The position numbers were made by a program, and so were the translations under genes. This document shows positions 1 to 11,784 of a stretch of 64,000 nucleotides of DNA, one piece after another. Source of the DNA: Papilionanthe hookeriana x Papilionanthe teres (taxonomy: Eukaryota; Streptophyta; Magnoliopsida; Asparagales; Orchidaceae). The stretch covers positions 23,280,167 through 23,344,166 of the forward strand of contig CM040433.1 of NCBI GenBank assembly GCA_022702705.1, written 5' to 3'. The notes below the pieces were generated by a model that ran no database searches, was not told the origin of the DNA, and saw only the letters and a program-made list of their open reading frames with translations. Within the stretch, counting starts at the first letter, position 1; each line of letters opens with the position of its first letter.

Positions 1-1507
1 CCGCGTGGAGCTTCGACCCGGACAAGGATGATGCAGCGCCGACGTGTTGAAGTAGATAAATAGGGTATTTTTGAATTATTTAAATGCTCTTATCTTTGAA
101 AATTCATATCTTTTCATAGAAAAATCCTAAAAATAAACTAAAAATACTCTCTTGCTCAGTGAACTGAGGAGATTAATGTGGAAAAGAATTAAGTTATTTT
201 GTTGAGTATTTAATTTTTAATTAATTTAATACTGTTTTGAATATTTTAATTCTCTATTCATGCATACAATTCACCATGGCATGAGACCATAGGACTTTTG
301 TAGCCTCTGACCTTGGGAACATTCCCTGAATTTTTCATGGCCAGAGGCTATCTCTGTGGCAAGTTATCTATTTTTCAAGTTTATGTGTCTGTTTTGGTAT
401 TTTAATTCCAATAATTCGTATATTACTTAGAAAAATCTAAAAAAATTAGGGGAAGTATCTATAGATGAGAGGACCCTAAGAAAATTATGGCTTGATTTAA
501 TCCTTTAAAAATAACCTTAATTAGCCTAAACACTTAAAAATGAACTTTAATTAATTAGGAGTAACCACACATTAAAATCACTTGAAATCAATTCTCCAAT
601 CTCACTTAGGATACAGAGAACCTCACATAAAAATTTTAAGTCAATTGGAATTAGTTTACCTTATTAAATGAATTAATTAAGTGACATAGCTATTTTGAAA
701 ATTAAAAAATTTATTAAACCCAAAATAAATTTCAAAAATTCACCAAATTAATTTTGGGAGTTCTCTGTGATCAGAGGAGTCCAAGAAAAATTAAATTGCA
801 TTTTTTATAAAAAATTGATTTTTAATCATTTTTAAATATTTAATAATTAAAAATTATAAAAAATCACAAAAATATAAAAGTTCACTAAAACATCACATTT
901 GGTCTCCTAATCACTTGGGAACCACCAAAATATTTTTCTTAAGTCTCTAAGTTAAGATGTTAATTTTTTAAAGGCCCAGGATAACCTTTAATATTTAAAA
1001 AATGAATTTTCTTAACCTTTCACTAAAATAATTCTAATAAATCAAAGAAAAATCAGAAAATTAATTTTTTTTTCTCTGAGCTCCTTGAGGTCAGAGAGAT
1101 TTAAGAAAAATATAAAACCCAATTTTCAACTTTAATTTGATTTTATAATTAATTAATACCCTAAAATTTGAAATAATTATAATAAATAAAATAAAATTCA
1201 AAAAATCACCAAAATTGGTCTAAGTGGTCCTCTGGTTAGTAGAAATATCTCATAATTTTCTTAAGGAGAGAAACATTACCTTGGTCATGTTGTTGAATTT
1301 TCATTAAAAATCTCTATTTTCTGTGAAATAATTATATAAATTAAATTAAAAATGGAAAAAATCACATTTTCTCCTCTAATGTCTTAATTGACATGTAAGT
1401 AAGGTGACATAAAAATTTCAAATTCATTTGAGCACAATTTAGTGAGTTATGAAATGAATATGCTTAAGAGGGCATAAATGTAATTAAGGGATTTTAATCC
1501 TAATTAA
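1..1507 (+). mobile_element. E1 5' LTR, part 1 (interrupted by S1)
   Basis: Matches 51938-53447 of the E1 3' LTR base for base apart from scattered substitutions. About 1.6 kb of the LTR lies left of the window. It is AT-rich and non-coding. Bases 1-50 are the tail of a GC-rich cassette. The LTR stops at 1507, where solo LTR S1 entered, and resumes at 9096. Confidence 0.88.
1503..1507. repeat. Target site duplication of S1, left copy (ATTAA)
   Basis: ATTAA here and again at 9096-9100; the uninterrupted site in the E1 3' LTR near 53443 carries one copy (CTAATTAATACC). Confidence 0.92.
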
Positions 1508-1700
1508 TGTCGGCATATTTTTAGGTTATGTGTTGTATTTTGAAAAGGGGTCGCCTACAGAAATTGTCGGCGAATTTTTATATTTTAAATTTAATTTAAA
1601 TATATATATAGTTTAAAAGATAACATTTGATTTTTGAAAGTAATTTTAAGTTTAAAAGTTTTAAGATATGAAATCAAACCGATCTCACATCCCAAATAGT

Positions 1701-1707
1701 TTATATA
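1701..1707 (-). promoter_or_regulatory. TATA-box candidate in S1
   Basis: TATATAA on the LTR strand, about 195 nt before the LTR end, as in the other copies (11580, 22805, 37392, 55893, 59176). Confidence 0.5.
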
Positions 1708-3629
1708 AACGAGCACCGCACCACAAACCGTGTATCTATCCCGAAGAATAGACACATCGCTCGATGATGGGGCTCGATTAAATAAACTAGGAGATTTATG
1801 ACATCCGTTTGGTCCGCGAACCAATTTTATAAGCCGACAAGTTCCCCCGCTTAATATAAATGAATTAAACAGTGGTTATATTACTCGGTTCTTAAAATTC
1901 CCTATAAGGGCAAGCCCCTATAGTTAATTACATCTTAAGTGACGTGAATCACCTAAGAAAACTCTCGATAATAATCAGTAGTTCCGCTCTCAAGAATTTC
2001 AAAGTTTAAGTTTTCAAGGGATTGAATTTTGGAATTTCAATAAGGAATGGATCAAGTTTGGAACATTTTGTCTTGGGAATTCAAAGGAAGAAAGGTAGGA
2101 GAAATTACAGATTTGAAGCGAACTTCAGTAATTTCCCGACTATCCTATTGTTTGGCTTGAATTTAGGAAAGTCCTAATGTTTATTTAATGTTTTGATCTT
2201 GCTAATTTTAATTAATTAGGACTTATATTCGTATGATGCGATCACACAAATAACTTCGATGATGTGAGGGTTTATGTCGTATCGACGACTACCTCGAGTC
2301 CTAAGACCTAGGTTAGGGCTTAATTTACATGATATGATCATGCAAATGCCTAACGAAGAGTTGAGGATTTATGTTGCACTAGGCAAACTTCCTCGAAGTC
2401 CTATGGCTTCGGTTGTTTAATTCTAAGAAAGTTTTGCTGAAGTAGACTCAGGTTTTGCTGATGACGATGGCCGTGCTGCCCACCATGCTCCGAGCTCCTT
2501 GTCGCAGAGGTTTAGTTTTAGAAAATTGTAATCAAAAGAGAAGAGAAGAGTTTGGTTTTAGAAATCTTAAAGTCCAAGTGTTTTTTATGTTTTAATTAAA
2601 ACAAATCTTAAAGTTGATTATAACAACACCGGTTAAGATCCCACTGGCTCCATCCTTCCGCATCGTTATTTTTATCGGATTCACTTAGTCCGTATGAATT
2701 TGCTAAACTCAACTGAATGAGTTCCACACTTTCATTTAGACTGTGGGAAATCCCGTTAGCAACACGTAGGTTACATCATCCGAGGCATTCCCGATCATCC
2801 AACAATACGTTTTAATTTAGTTGTAGTTGTAGTTTTGTTGTTCTATTTGTGGTTAAATTTTGAGTTGTTTTATATTTTGAAATGTTGTGGCGGTGAATTT
2901 TATCTTGTAATGACTTTTAATTTAGTTTTGGTTTCAGTTTTAGGAACTATCCTAAAGGTGTGGGTTTTCATGCAACAGTTGTTTATCATGCAAGAAAAGT
3001 AAGTACGATGCGATTAAATAAATTACAATAAGATAAATTGTAATAAAATAAAAGCGTACCTGGAGGGTCTTCCCGTCATCCCAAGCTGCACTTAAAACAC
3101 AATTAGAATATTTAAGCATTTAAAGTAAATTCCTAAGTAAAGCTAAGGGAAGGGTTATGGTTTTCTACCAAGTTCCTAATCCTATAGCTAGTCACCTCCT
3201 ATGACGTCTAGGTTCTTGTATTTTGGGTTTGAGGGCGATTTTCTTCATCAAAGAACAATTAAGTTCAATTGTTCTTATAAATATCCTATCATATCGAGGA
3301 AGTGCTTAAGACGAGTCTTAAACATCTTTTCAATATTTCTAGGATTATTTTAAGTCCAAGAGAATTTAATTATACAAATGAATTAATCATCCAGGAGTTC
3401 AAGTTTATTATCTTGCTCGATGAACTAGGACATTTGAATATCTTATGAATGAAGTAACACTTCACTTAACACTCCATTTAGGAGTTATGACAACAAGAGC
3501 TTTCGAGGGCAAATGGATGTTCAAATGATTTATGATTTAATTTAATTTCAGTTAATGGGCTTAAGTTTGGAATAGTGTTCAAGTTGTTTTAGATTTATTT
3601 TTGAATTCTTTATGTCTTAGGTGATGTTA

Positions 3630-4010
3630 TATTTAATTTAATTTAATTTAATTTAGTTCAATTTAATTTAATTTAATTTAATTTAATGTGGTTTAATTTA
3701 ATTTAATTTAATTTAAGTTAATTTAATATAATATGATTTAATTTAATTTAATTTAATTTGATTTAATTTAATTTGATTTAATTTAATTTAATTTAATTTT
3801 ATTTAATTTAATTTAATTTGATTTAATTTAATTTGATTTAATTTAATTTAATTTAATTTGATTTAATTTAATTTGATTTAATTTAATTTAATTTAATTTG
3901 ATTTAATTTAATTTGATTTAATTTAATTTAATTTAATTTTATTTAATTTAATTCAATTTGATTTAATTTAATATGTTTTAATTTAATTTAATTTAATTTT
4001 TTTTATTTAA
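3630..4010. repeat. ATTTA pentanucleotide array in S1 with 40-bp higher-order repeat
   Basis: Tandem 5-mers, mostly ATTTA, with ATTTG at regular places. Between 3735 and 3960 the order four ATTTA, one ATTTG, two ATTTA, one ATTTG recurs, giving a 40-bp higher-order unit, with ATTTT replacing ATTTG in some units. Flanks are degraded ATTTA-like sequence to about 4170. Equivalent arrays occur in S2 and S3 but not in the E1 LTRs. Confidence 0.85.
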
Positions 4011-5929
4011 ATTTTAATTTAATTTTATTTTTAATTTTAATTTAATATTTTATTTTTTATGTTTTAAAGATGATTTAATTTTAATTGTTAAAGTATTAAT
4101 TTAATTGAAATTTTAAAAGGATTTAATTTAGATAATTTAACTTTAATTTAATTTAATGATTAAGTCTTTTAGCATTTTAAATTTTAAATTTGTATTATCA
4201 TTTTAATTAGAATTAAATATTATTGAGATGATTAATTTAGGGATTCTTAAATTAAAGAATAAATCTCTTCCTAATGACATCCCTATTTTAATAATTCCAA
4301 ATTTATTATTCTTCCAAATTTAATTAATTATTTGATTAAGGTTTATTTTAATTATTTTTAAATTGTTTAGTAGGTTTCTACCCTTTAATTATTTAAATTT
4401 CAATCATCCAAATCAGATTAAGATCAAATATTTTACTTTTTCATTTTATTAAGCCTAAAGTTTTAATTAAGGGTTAAAATTTTAATAACCATTTTGCCCT
4501 TCAAGCTTAATAATTTCATAACTCACTAAATTGAGCTTAAATGAATTCGAAATTTTTATGTGACTTCACTCATATGTCAATAAAGACATTAGAGGAGAAA
4601 ATGTGATTTTTCTGTATTCAATTTATTTATGTAATTATTTTTGGTGGAAAATAGGGATTTCCAAGAAAAATTTAATAATATGACCAAGGGGAAGTTTCTG
4701 TCCTTAAGAAAATTATGGGACATTCCTAATGACCAGAGGACCACTTGGACCAATTTTGGTGATTTTGTGAATTATATTCTTTTTATTATAATTATTTTGA
4801 GTTTTGGAGTATTAATTAATTTAAAAATAAAATAAAGGTTGAAAAATAAATTTTATATTTTTCAAAAATCTCTCTGATATCAAGGAAATCAGAGAACCAA
4901 TTTTTATAATTTTCTGATTTTTCTTTGATTTATTATAATTGTTTTAGTGGAAATGCTAGAAAATACATTTTTTTTTATTTTAAAATTACCCTAGGGCTTT
5001 AAAATTTAATAACTCATCATAGAGACCTAAGAAAAATATGGGGTTTGTTCCTATGTGACTAAAATTCAAAATGTGACATTTTGGTGAATTTTATTATTTT
5101 TGTGATTTTTATTATTTTTTAATTATTAAAAATATTAAAATAATGCAAAAAATCAACTTTTTTAGAAAATTGCAATTTTAATTTTCTTAAATTCCCCTAA
5201 TATCAGAGAGACTTCAAAACTAATTTGGTGAATTTTTGAAAAGTATTTTGAAAGTTATGAATTTTTTAAGTTTAATTTTGGCTAAATGGCTTAATCAACC
5301 CATTTGATAGGGCTAACCAAGTCCAATTGACTTCAAACTTTTATAGTGGGTTCCTCTGATCCTAAAGGTCAGTGGAGAATTGATTTCAAGTCAATTTGAT
5401 ATATGATTAGCTCTAATTAATTAAAACTCCATTTTGGGTGCTTAAGCCAATTAGGGTTATTCCAAGTGAGTTAACTCAAAACCTATTTTTCCTAGGGTCC
5501 TCTAGTCATAATAAACATCACCAAATTTTTCTAGAATTTATTTCACAATATGCTAATTATTGGAATTAAAATACTCAAACTAGCAACCTAGAGTTGAAAA
5601 ATCAATAACTCTTCATAGGGATAGCCTCTGACTTTGGAAAATTCAAGGAATGTTCCCAAATTCAGAGGCTTCAAAAGCCCTATGGTCTCATGCCATGGTG
5701 AATTGTATACATGCATGGAGAATTGAAAATGTGCAGAGAGTAAATAAATTATTAAAAATCAAATACTCAATGAAATTGAATGATTTCTTTTCCACATTAT
5801 TCTCCTCTGTTCACTGAGCAAGAGAGTATTTTGATTTTATTTTTCTGGTTTTTCTACACAAAGTTATGCATTTTTGAAGTTTAGGGAATTAAATAAATAT
5901 AAAAATAACCTATTTTTCTACTTATCCAC

Positions 5930-6150
5930 GCGGCGCCAACTCAACCTAGGCATCTCCGAAACGCCGCGTGTCGTCTTCGGATTCGGCGCCGCCGTCCAAC
6001 TCAGCGCTCCGGGGGCCCGCTGTATCGTTCCGTCTCCTCATCCGGCGCGATCCTGGCTGTCCGTCTGCGTGTGTATTAAATGAACGACATCCGTTCATCG
6101 TCCCCAAGCCTCCTAGCCTGAGAACCGTCCACACTAAATCCCTAATATCT
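5930..6150. other. GC-rich, CpG-rich cassette inside S1
   Basis: A roughly 220-bp island with many CpG dinucleotides in an otherwise AT-rich LTR. The sequence flanking it is well conserved among LTR copies, but the island itself differs strongly between copies (compare 27015-27200, 33230-33360, 51775-51990). Confidence 0.6.
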
Positions 6151-9070
6151 CACTCAATACTTAACGGATTTTAGTGTTCTTGTGCTCTACGGATTCGTCT
6201 TCAAGAGACGAATATATCTATACGGTGATCATGCATTGAAATTAAGGCATTTGAAATGGAGAATCTCCAGAAGCTCGGGATAAAGAGTTAGCTCATACCT
6301 TTGCTCAGAGAAGTGTGGCTTCAATCTGAGGGTTGTGTCACCTTCGATTGCGTCCAAGCAAGCTCCAGATGAAGTCCCTCGGCCTGGTGAATTGTCTAGG
6401 TATGATTTCGACCAAGCCCGATCACAAAGCTTGGAGTCCGGAATAGATGGGTAGCCCGGAGAGGGGGCTTTGCCGGTGGACTTCTTCCCTTGGTCCGGTG
6501 AAGGTGTAGGATCAATCAATTTGGGGATTGGTCCACCGTGAAGAAGTGTCCTGGTTTTAGTGCTGAAATTCGAACTCAAAATCGAGCTCGACTCGGAGGG
6601 AATTGGGCTGGAATCCGAGTGGGAATCAAATGCTCTATTTGTAGAGAGTGGTCCGGAATGATTTTGGCGAGTTTCCTTAAGGTTGGTTCAAGCACCTCTC
6701 CCATGGCCGAGAGGGGTGGTGTTTTAATAGAGAGAGGGTGGAGGGCCTCCCGTGGGGTTTGAGGACCGGGATCACCGTTGTAGGTCAAGGGAAGAACAAC
6801 CATGGTGGCCATCGGGCATGGGGCAGACTCAACGAGGAGAATTGAATTTTTTTGCTCCTCCCAAGGTCTCGGCCATGGTGTTTTCCGGCGGCCCGGTGGC
6901 TGGCCGGCCGAGCACCGGTCACCATCTTGTTCGAGTGGTCGTGGTTGGGGTTTAGTGCGACGACTAGGCCTTGCCATGTGTAAAGGGAATGGCTTGGAAT
7001 GGAATGGGGAAGAGGCCATTTTGGCTTGGTTTGGGTCAACCCATGTGTTTGGGCTTGGTTTACCTTCCCATGGTCTGATTTTTGGTCGGGGAATCAGTTG
7101 GGTCACTCGAGAAGGAGTGGTGAAGTCTCCATCCATGGTGAGGTGGCTAAGCATGGTTTAGTGTGTGACATGCTTATGGTTAAAAAGGCTTAATGAAGGA
7201 TTAGGAAAGGAGGCCCTCCTTTTGCCATTAATGGCTTGGTCACATGCCAAACCTTCCATGGCTTCATATGGTTTGTAGATGGCTTGCTCATGGCTTAGGA
7301 TAAAGCTTGGTCAATTTCATGGAAATAGAATTTAGGAATTTTGGTATTTTGGTGGAGAATTTTCATGAAGCTTGATTTGGAATGGCTTAATGATGATTTT
7401 AAAACTTAGGGGTGATTTTGATTAAATGGATGATGTGGGGAAATGTCATGTGGGCTTTGGATTAAAAACTTGGGCTTTTGAAATGGTCTTGGGTAGGCTT
7501 TTAAAGTGGTTTAAGGAAGTGGGCCTTTAGGTTTAAGAATGAGTTCATGGATGGGAATTTTTGTAAAAGGTTAGGCCAAATAATTGTTGGGTTTGCTTTA
7601 GGGATATGTCATGAGTAATTTGAAATAGATTTGAGGTGGTTTGGGTTTGAATTGGGTTGAATTTGGGCCTCTTTGGTAAATGGGCCAATGTAGGTCAAAT
7701 TGGGCTAACTTGGGCCAATGTTGGGCTAGAGTTAAAATTGATGTAAAATTAATGTTGGGAAATGTTTATGGGAATGTTTCAAAGAGGTTTTGGCTTTGGT
7801 TGGGTTTTGATTTTGGGGTTTGAGCTTATTTGGGTTAGGTTTGGGTTTAGGTCAAAATTGAGTTTTTTTAGCTTTGGGTTGAATTTGAGTGGGGTTTGGG
7901 TCTAAATTTTGGGCAAATCATGTTAGTGTTTTGTTTGTGGGGATGTTAGGGAAGGTTTAGAAAGATTTGGGGTTAATTGGAGTTGAATTGGGTGAGTTTG
8001 AGCTAAGTTTGGGTCATGGGTCCAAATTGGGCTTTAAGGTCAAAAGTGAAATTGGACTCAAATGTCAATCCAATTGGGCTTGGATTTGGTCTAGATTGGT
8101 GTTGGGGATGTTGAATTGAAGTTTAGAATTGAATTGGACCAGAATTTGGGTCAATTGGGTAGGTTTGGTTTGACATTGGGTTCACTTTTGGGTTAAAATG
8201 GGTCAAATTGGGGATTTTGACAAAAGTGGGGTAAATTGACAAAATTGGCCCATGGTGTAGTTGAACAAAATGAAATTGGGAATATTTGGGATTTTCTGGA
8301 ATTTTCTGGGAATTTTCTGAATTTTTGGGTTTTTGGGTCAAGAGGGGCATTTTGGGTATTTGGAGGGTATTGGGAGGTATTTTTGGAATTTTTGGTATTT
8401 TTGGCTATGAATGATCAATTTGAGTAATGTGGGAATGTTTGGGATTGTTTTTGAGGAATTTTGGGTGATTTGGAAATTTTGAAAAATTTGGGTAATTTCG
8501 AGGTTTTGGGTAGAGCTAGGCGGGTCCGGGTCCCGTGGTCAAAAATAGAAAATTTAGAAAATTGAAGATTGGGTAAATGTAAGTGGAATGAAATCATTTT
8601 GGTTGAGCCATGAAGCCATATCAAGCCCACATGAGCCATGAGAGGACTCATTTGAGGCATTCACTATGTTGTTCCTAACCCTCTTAGCCAAGGGCTTAGG
8701 GGTTAAAGACCATCCATGTGAATCACCTGCATGAGTTAGGAGGTCAAATTGGGTATGGGTGTGGTTTTAAGAGGTGTGTGTGAAAATGTAGTGTATAGGT
8801 TTAGTGTGTGTGTAAGTCAGCCCCTTCACCAGACCAGGCCCCCTAGGGTAGTCCTAAGGCCAAAGAGTCCTATAGGAACTCGTCCTTTAAACTTCCACAT
8901 TTGATTTCAACCCTCTAGGTGATTAGGGGTCTACAATCAGAAATTGTGGGGTTTGCAGGGAGTTAAGAAGTGGTTTGAATTTCTAAGTGGTGGGTCCTGA
9001 TTCTAATCCTCTAGGACAGTCAAAGGAAAAGCCTAAAGCTAGATCCTAAGTACTAAAGAGAAGAAGAGAA

Positions 9071-9091
9071 GACCTCATCAAAAATGAGGTC
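9071..9091 (-). other. LTR 5'-terminal hairpin (S1)
   Basis: GACCTCAT and ATGAGGTC form a perfect 8-bp stem with a 5-nt loop, beginning 5 nt inside the LTR. It is also perfect in S2 (30180-30200) and E3 (63322-63342). Confidence 0.65.
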
Positions 9092-9095
9092 AACA

Positions 9096-9100
9096 ATTAA
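9096..9100. repeat. Target site duplication of S1, right copy (ATTAA)
   Basis: Matches 1503-1507 exactly. Confidence 0.92.
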
Positions 9101-10729
9101 TACCTTAGGCCTAATCAAAGGGAGGGTAAAATATTTGATCTTAATTTTCTCTTTGATGATTGAAACTTAGGGAAATTAAGTGGTAGAAACCCATTAATCA
9201 CTTTGGAAATATCAAAATGGAACCTTAATTAATTAAATCATTTAAATTTTAGAAGAATAATTAAAATTTTGGATTATTAAGATTAGGAACATGACTTAAG
9301 AAGATATCAATTCTTTAATCTAAAAATTCCTAAATGAATCAATTCAATAATATTCAACTCTTAATTAATTCTAAAAAAATGATGATGATTGAAATTAATA
9401 ATTAAAAAGGAAATAATCCTTAATTAAATTAAAGCTTAAAACATTAAATGATTTAATAATCAAATCAAAATAAATTTAAAACATTTAAAACTAATTTGAA
9501 ATCACTTAAGAACAAACTTAAAACAAATTTGAGACATTAAAAAAAAATTTGAAACAATTCATAATTAAGAATGTGAAAATCAAACCAATTAAAGCCAACC
9601 TAAAGTGCTATAATTAATTCAAATCAAATCATCAAAACTTAAAGGAATTAAATAATTTAAACACCCTTTTAACTTAAACAATTTTGAAACATTCAAGAAT
9701 CAATTTGAAATTTCATGACTACACTAAATTGTCTTGAGATAACAATTCAATCTTAGTGGTTAAATCCCTTAACAAACTAATTTGCCCCTGAAGGCTCTCA
9801 CATTTATAACCTTTAAATGGAGCATCAAGTGAAATGTCACTTTACTCATCGGATAATCAAATATCCAAGTTCACTGAGCAAGAAATAAAACTTAACTAAA
9901 CCTTTTGAATGATCAATTCACCTGTACAATGAAATTCATTTGGACTCTAAATAATCTCAGAAGCATTGAAAAGATGTTTAGGACCCGTCCTAAGCACTTT
10001 CTCAATATAATGAGATGTTTTAGAAGAACAATTGAACTTAATTGTTCTTTGGTGAAGAAAATCATCCATAAAACACAAGAACCTTGACGTCATAGGAATT
10101 GACTAGCAATAGGATTATGATTTTGGTATACAACTAGAACGTTCCCTTAGCTTTACCTAGGTATTTCTTGTAAGTATTTAAATGCTCTGACATGTGTTTT
10201 AAGTGCAGCCTGGAATGACGAGAAGACCCGACATGTACACTTTTATTTTATTGCAATTTATTTACATGCGATGTACATTCTTTCTTGCAAAAACTTGCAT
10301 GTTAAACAAGAATGCCATTCTGTATGAAAACTGAAACTTTTAGGATAGCCACAAAACTGAAACCCAAAACTAAATTAAAAATCAACACAAGATAAAATTC
10401 ACCGCCACAACATTCAAAAGATAAAACAACTCAAAATTTAATCATAAACAAAACAAAAACTACAACTACAACTAAATTAAAACGTCTCGTTAGATGCTCG
10501 GGAATCCCTCGGATGATGTAACCCACGTGTTGCTAACGAGATTTCCCACAGTCTAAATGAAATTTTGGAACCCATTCAGTTGATTTTAGTAAATTCATTT
10601 GGACTAAGTGAATTCGATGAAAATAGTGGTACCGGGATGACGGAACCGTGAGATCTTAATCGGTTCTGCTTAATCAACTTTAAGATTTGTTTTAATTAAA
10701 ATACTAAGCCATCTCAATTTTTAACCCTT

Positions 10730-10969
10730 CTAAACCAAAACACTCCTCTCATCTCTTGATTGCCACTTTCTAAAACTAAACCTCTGCAACAACAAGGAGC
10801 TTGGAGCACAGTAGGCAGCACGGCCATCTTCATCAGCAAAACTTGTGTCTACTTCAGCAAAACCTTTCTTAGAATTAAATAACAAAGCCATAGGATTTCG
10901 AGGTAGTTTTCTTAATGCAACATAAATCCTCAGCTTTTCGTTAGGCATTTGCATAATCATGTTATGCAA
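10730..10969 (-). other. 79-codon open frame antisense to the E1 LTR; conserved in position, not recognised
   Basis: Begins ATG and encodes a 79-residue product starting MHNMIMQMPNEKLRIYVAL. The corresponding region is also open in the E1 3' LTR (55049-55288) and, at 65 codons, in E3 (59801-59998); it is broken in S1 (near 2410), S2 (stop near 23610) and S3 (shift near 36690). It runs opposite to the LTR. I recognise no domain. An imperfect tandem copy of its first 70 or so nucleotides lies just upstream (about 10985-11070). It may be a relic of a captured or ancestral coding sequence, or a chance frame held open by recent shared ancestry. Confidence 0.3.
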
Positions 10970-11579
10970 ATTAAGCCCTAACCTGTCTTAGGACTCCGAG
11001 GTAGTTGTTTGGTACGACATAAACCCTCACATCTTCGAGGCTATTTGTGTGATTATATCATAAAAATATAAGTCCTAATTAATTAAAATTGGCAGGATTG
11101 AAACATTAAATATACTCTCAAATTGAAGCCAAATAATAGGATAGTCGGGAAGTCACCGAAGTTCACTTCGGGTCCGTGACATCCCCTACTTCTCTTCCTT
11201 TGATTCCCAAAAACAAACTCTTCCAAATTTGAGCTAATCCCTTCTGAAATTTCTAAAATCCAATTGTTTGAAAATCTTAAACTTTGAAATTCTTGAGAGA
11301 AAAACCACTGATCATTATCAAGAGATTTCTTAAATGATTCCCGTCATTTAAGATGTAATTAACTATAGGGGTTTGCCTTTATAGGGAACTTTAAGAACCC
11401 GGGTAACATAAACCCTGCTTAATTCCTTTATATTAAGCAGGGGAACTTGTTGGCTTATAAAATTGGTTCACAGACCAAAAGGATGTCACAAATCTTTTAG
11501 TTTATTTAATCGAGCCCCATCATTAAGCAGTGTGTCTATTCATCGGGATAGATACACGGTTTGTGATGCGGTGCTCGTT

Positions 11580-11586
11580 TATATAA
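11580..11586 (+). promoter_or_regulatory. TATA-box candidate of the E1 5' LTR
   Basis: TATATAA within a conserved block (CTCGTTTATATAAACT), 247 nt before the LTR end; the distance is about 195 nt in other copies, and the AT microsatellite expansion accounts for the difference. This would place the transcript start a little downstream, leaving a short R-U5. Inferred from motif and conservation only. Confidence 0.5.
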
Positions 11587-11675
11587 ACTATTCGGGATGT
11601 GAGATTAGTTTGATTTCATATCTTAAAATTTTTAAACTTAAAATTATTTTCAAAATCAAATGCTTACTTTCAAGT

Positions 11676-11680
11676 TATAT

Positions 11681-11750
<70 letters not shown>
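11676..11750. repeat. (AT)n microsatellite in the E1 5' LTR
   Basis: About 75 bp of nearly pure AT/TA repeat, against about 15 bp at the same place in the 3' LTR (near 55990), so it expanded after E1 inserted. Confidence 0.9.
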
Positions 11751-11753
<3 letters not shown>

Positions 11754-11770
11754 TTTAAAATCCAAAATTC

Positions 11771-11784
11771 GCCGACAATTTCTG
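11771..11784 (+). repeat. Internal duplicate of the LTR-end/primer-site junction
   Basis: GCCGACAATTTCTG occurs here inside the LTR and again, exactly 50 bp downstream, across the LTR end and primer-site start (11821-11834). After it the sequences resemble each other again (TAGGCGACC versus GCGACTTCG). Confidence 0.85.

Larger units (their letters stand above)
1508..9095 (-). mobile_element. S1: solo LTR of the E1 family, antisense insertion in the E1 5' LTR (7588 bp)
   Basis: Read on the - strand it starts TGTTGACC at 9095 and ends GCCGACA at 1508, the same termini as the E1 LTRs, with the 5-bp duplication ATTAA on both sides. No internal region or second LTR is present, so this is a solo LTR left by LTR-LTR recombination. 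In LTR order it contains: terminal hairpin (9071-9091), a G-rich/C-poor + strand stretch (about 6960-8500), a GC-rich cassette (about 5930-6150), long AT-rich DNA, an ATTTA satellite (3630-4010), a TATA candidate (1701-1707) and the LTR end. The many short open frames inside (for example the 192-codon one at 6576-7154) have no recognisable domain and are not conserved; I do not call them genes. Confidence 0.92.

Noticed and set aside
6576..7154. 192-codon Pro-rich open frame on the - strand in S1
   Set aside because: No domain, not kept open in S2, S3 or E1 at the same place, and located in the GC-rich part of an LTR where long chance frames are common.
8236..8660. Phe/Gly-rich and Pro/Lys-rich small frames in the G-rich LTR stretch, also at 62079-62804
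   Set aside because: Low-complexity composition on a strand-biased repeat; no conservation of protein.
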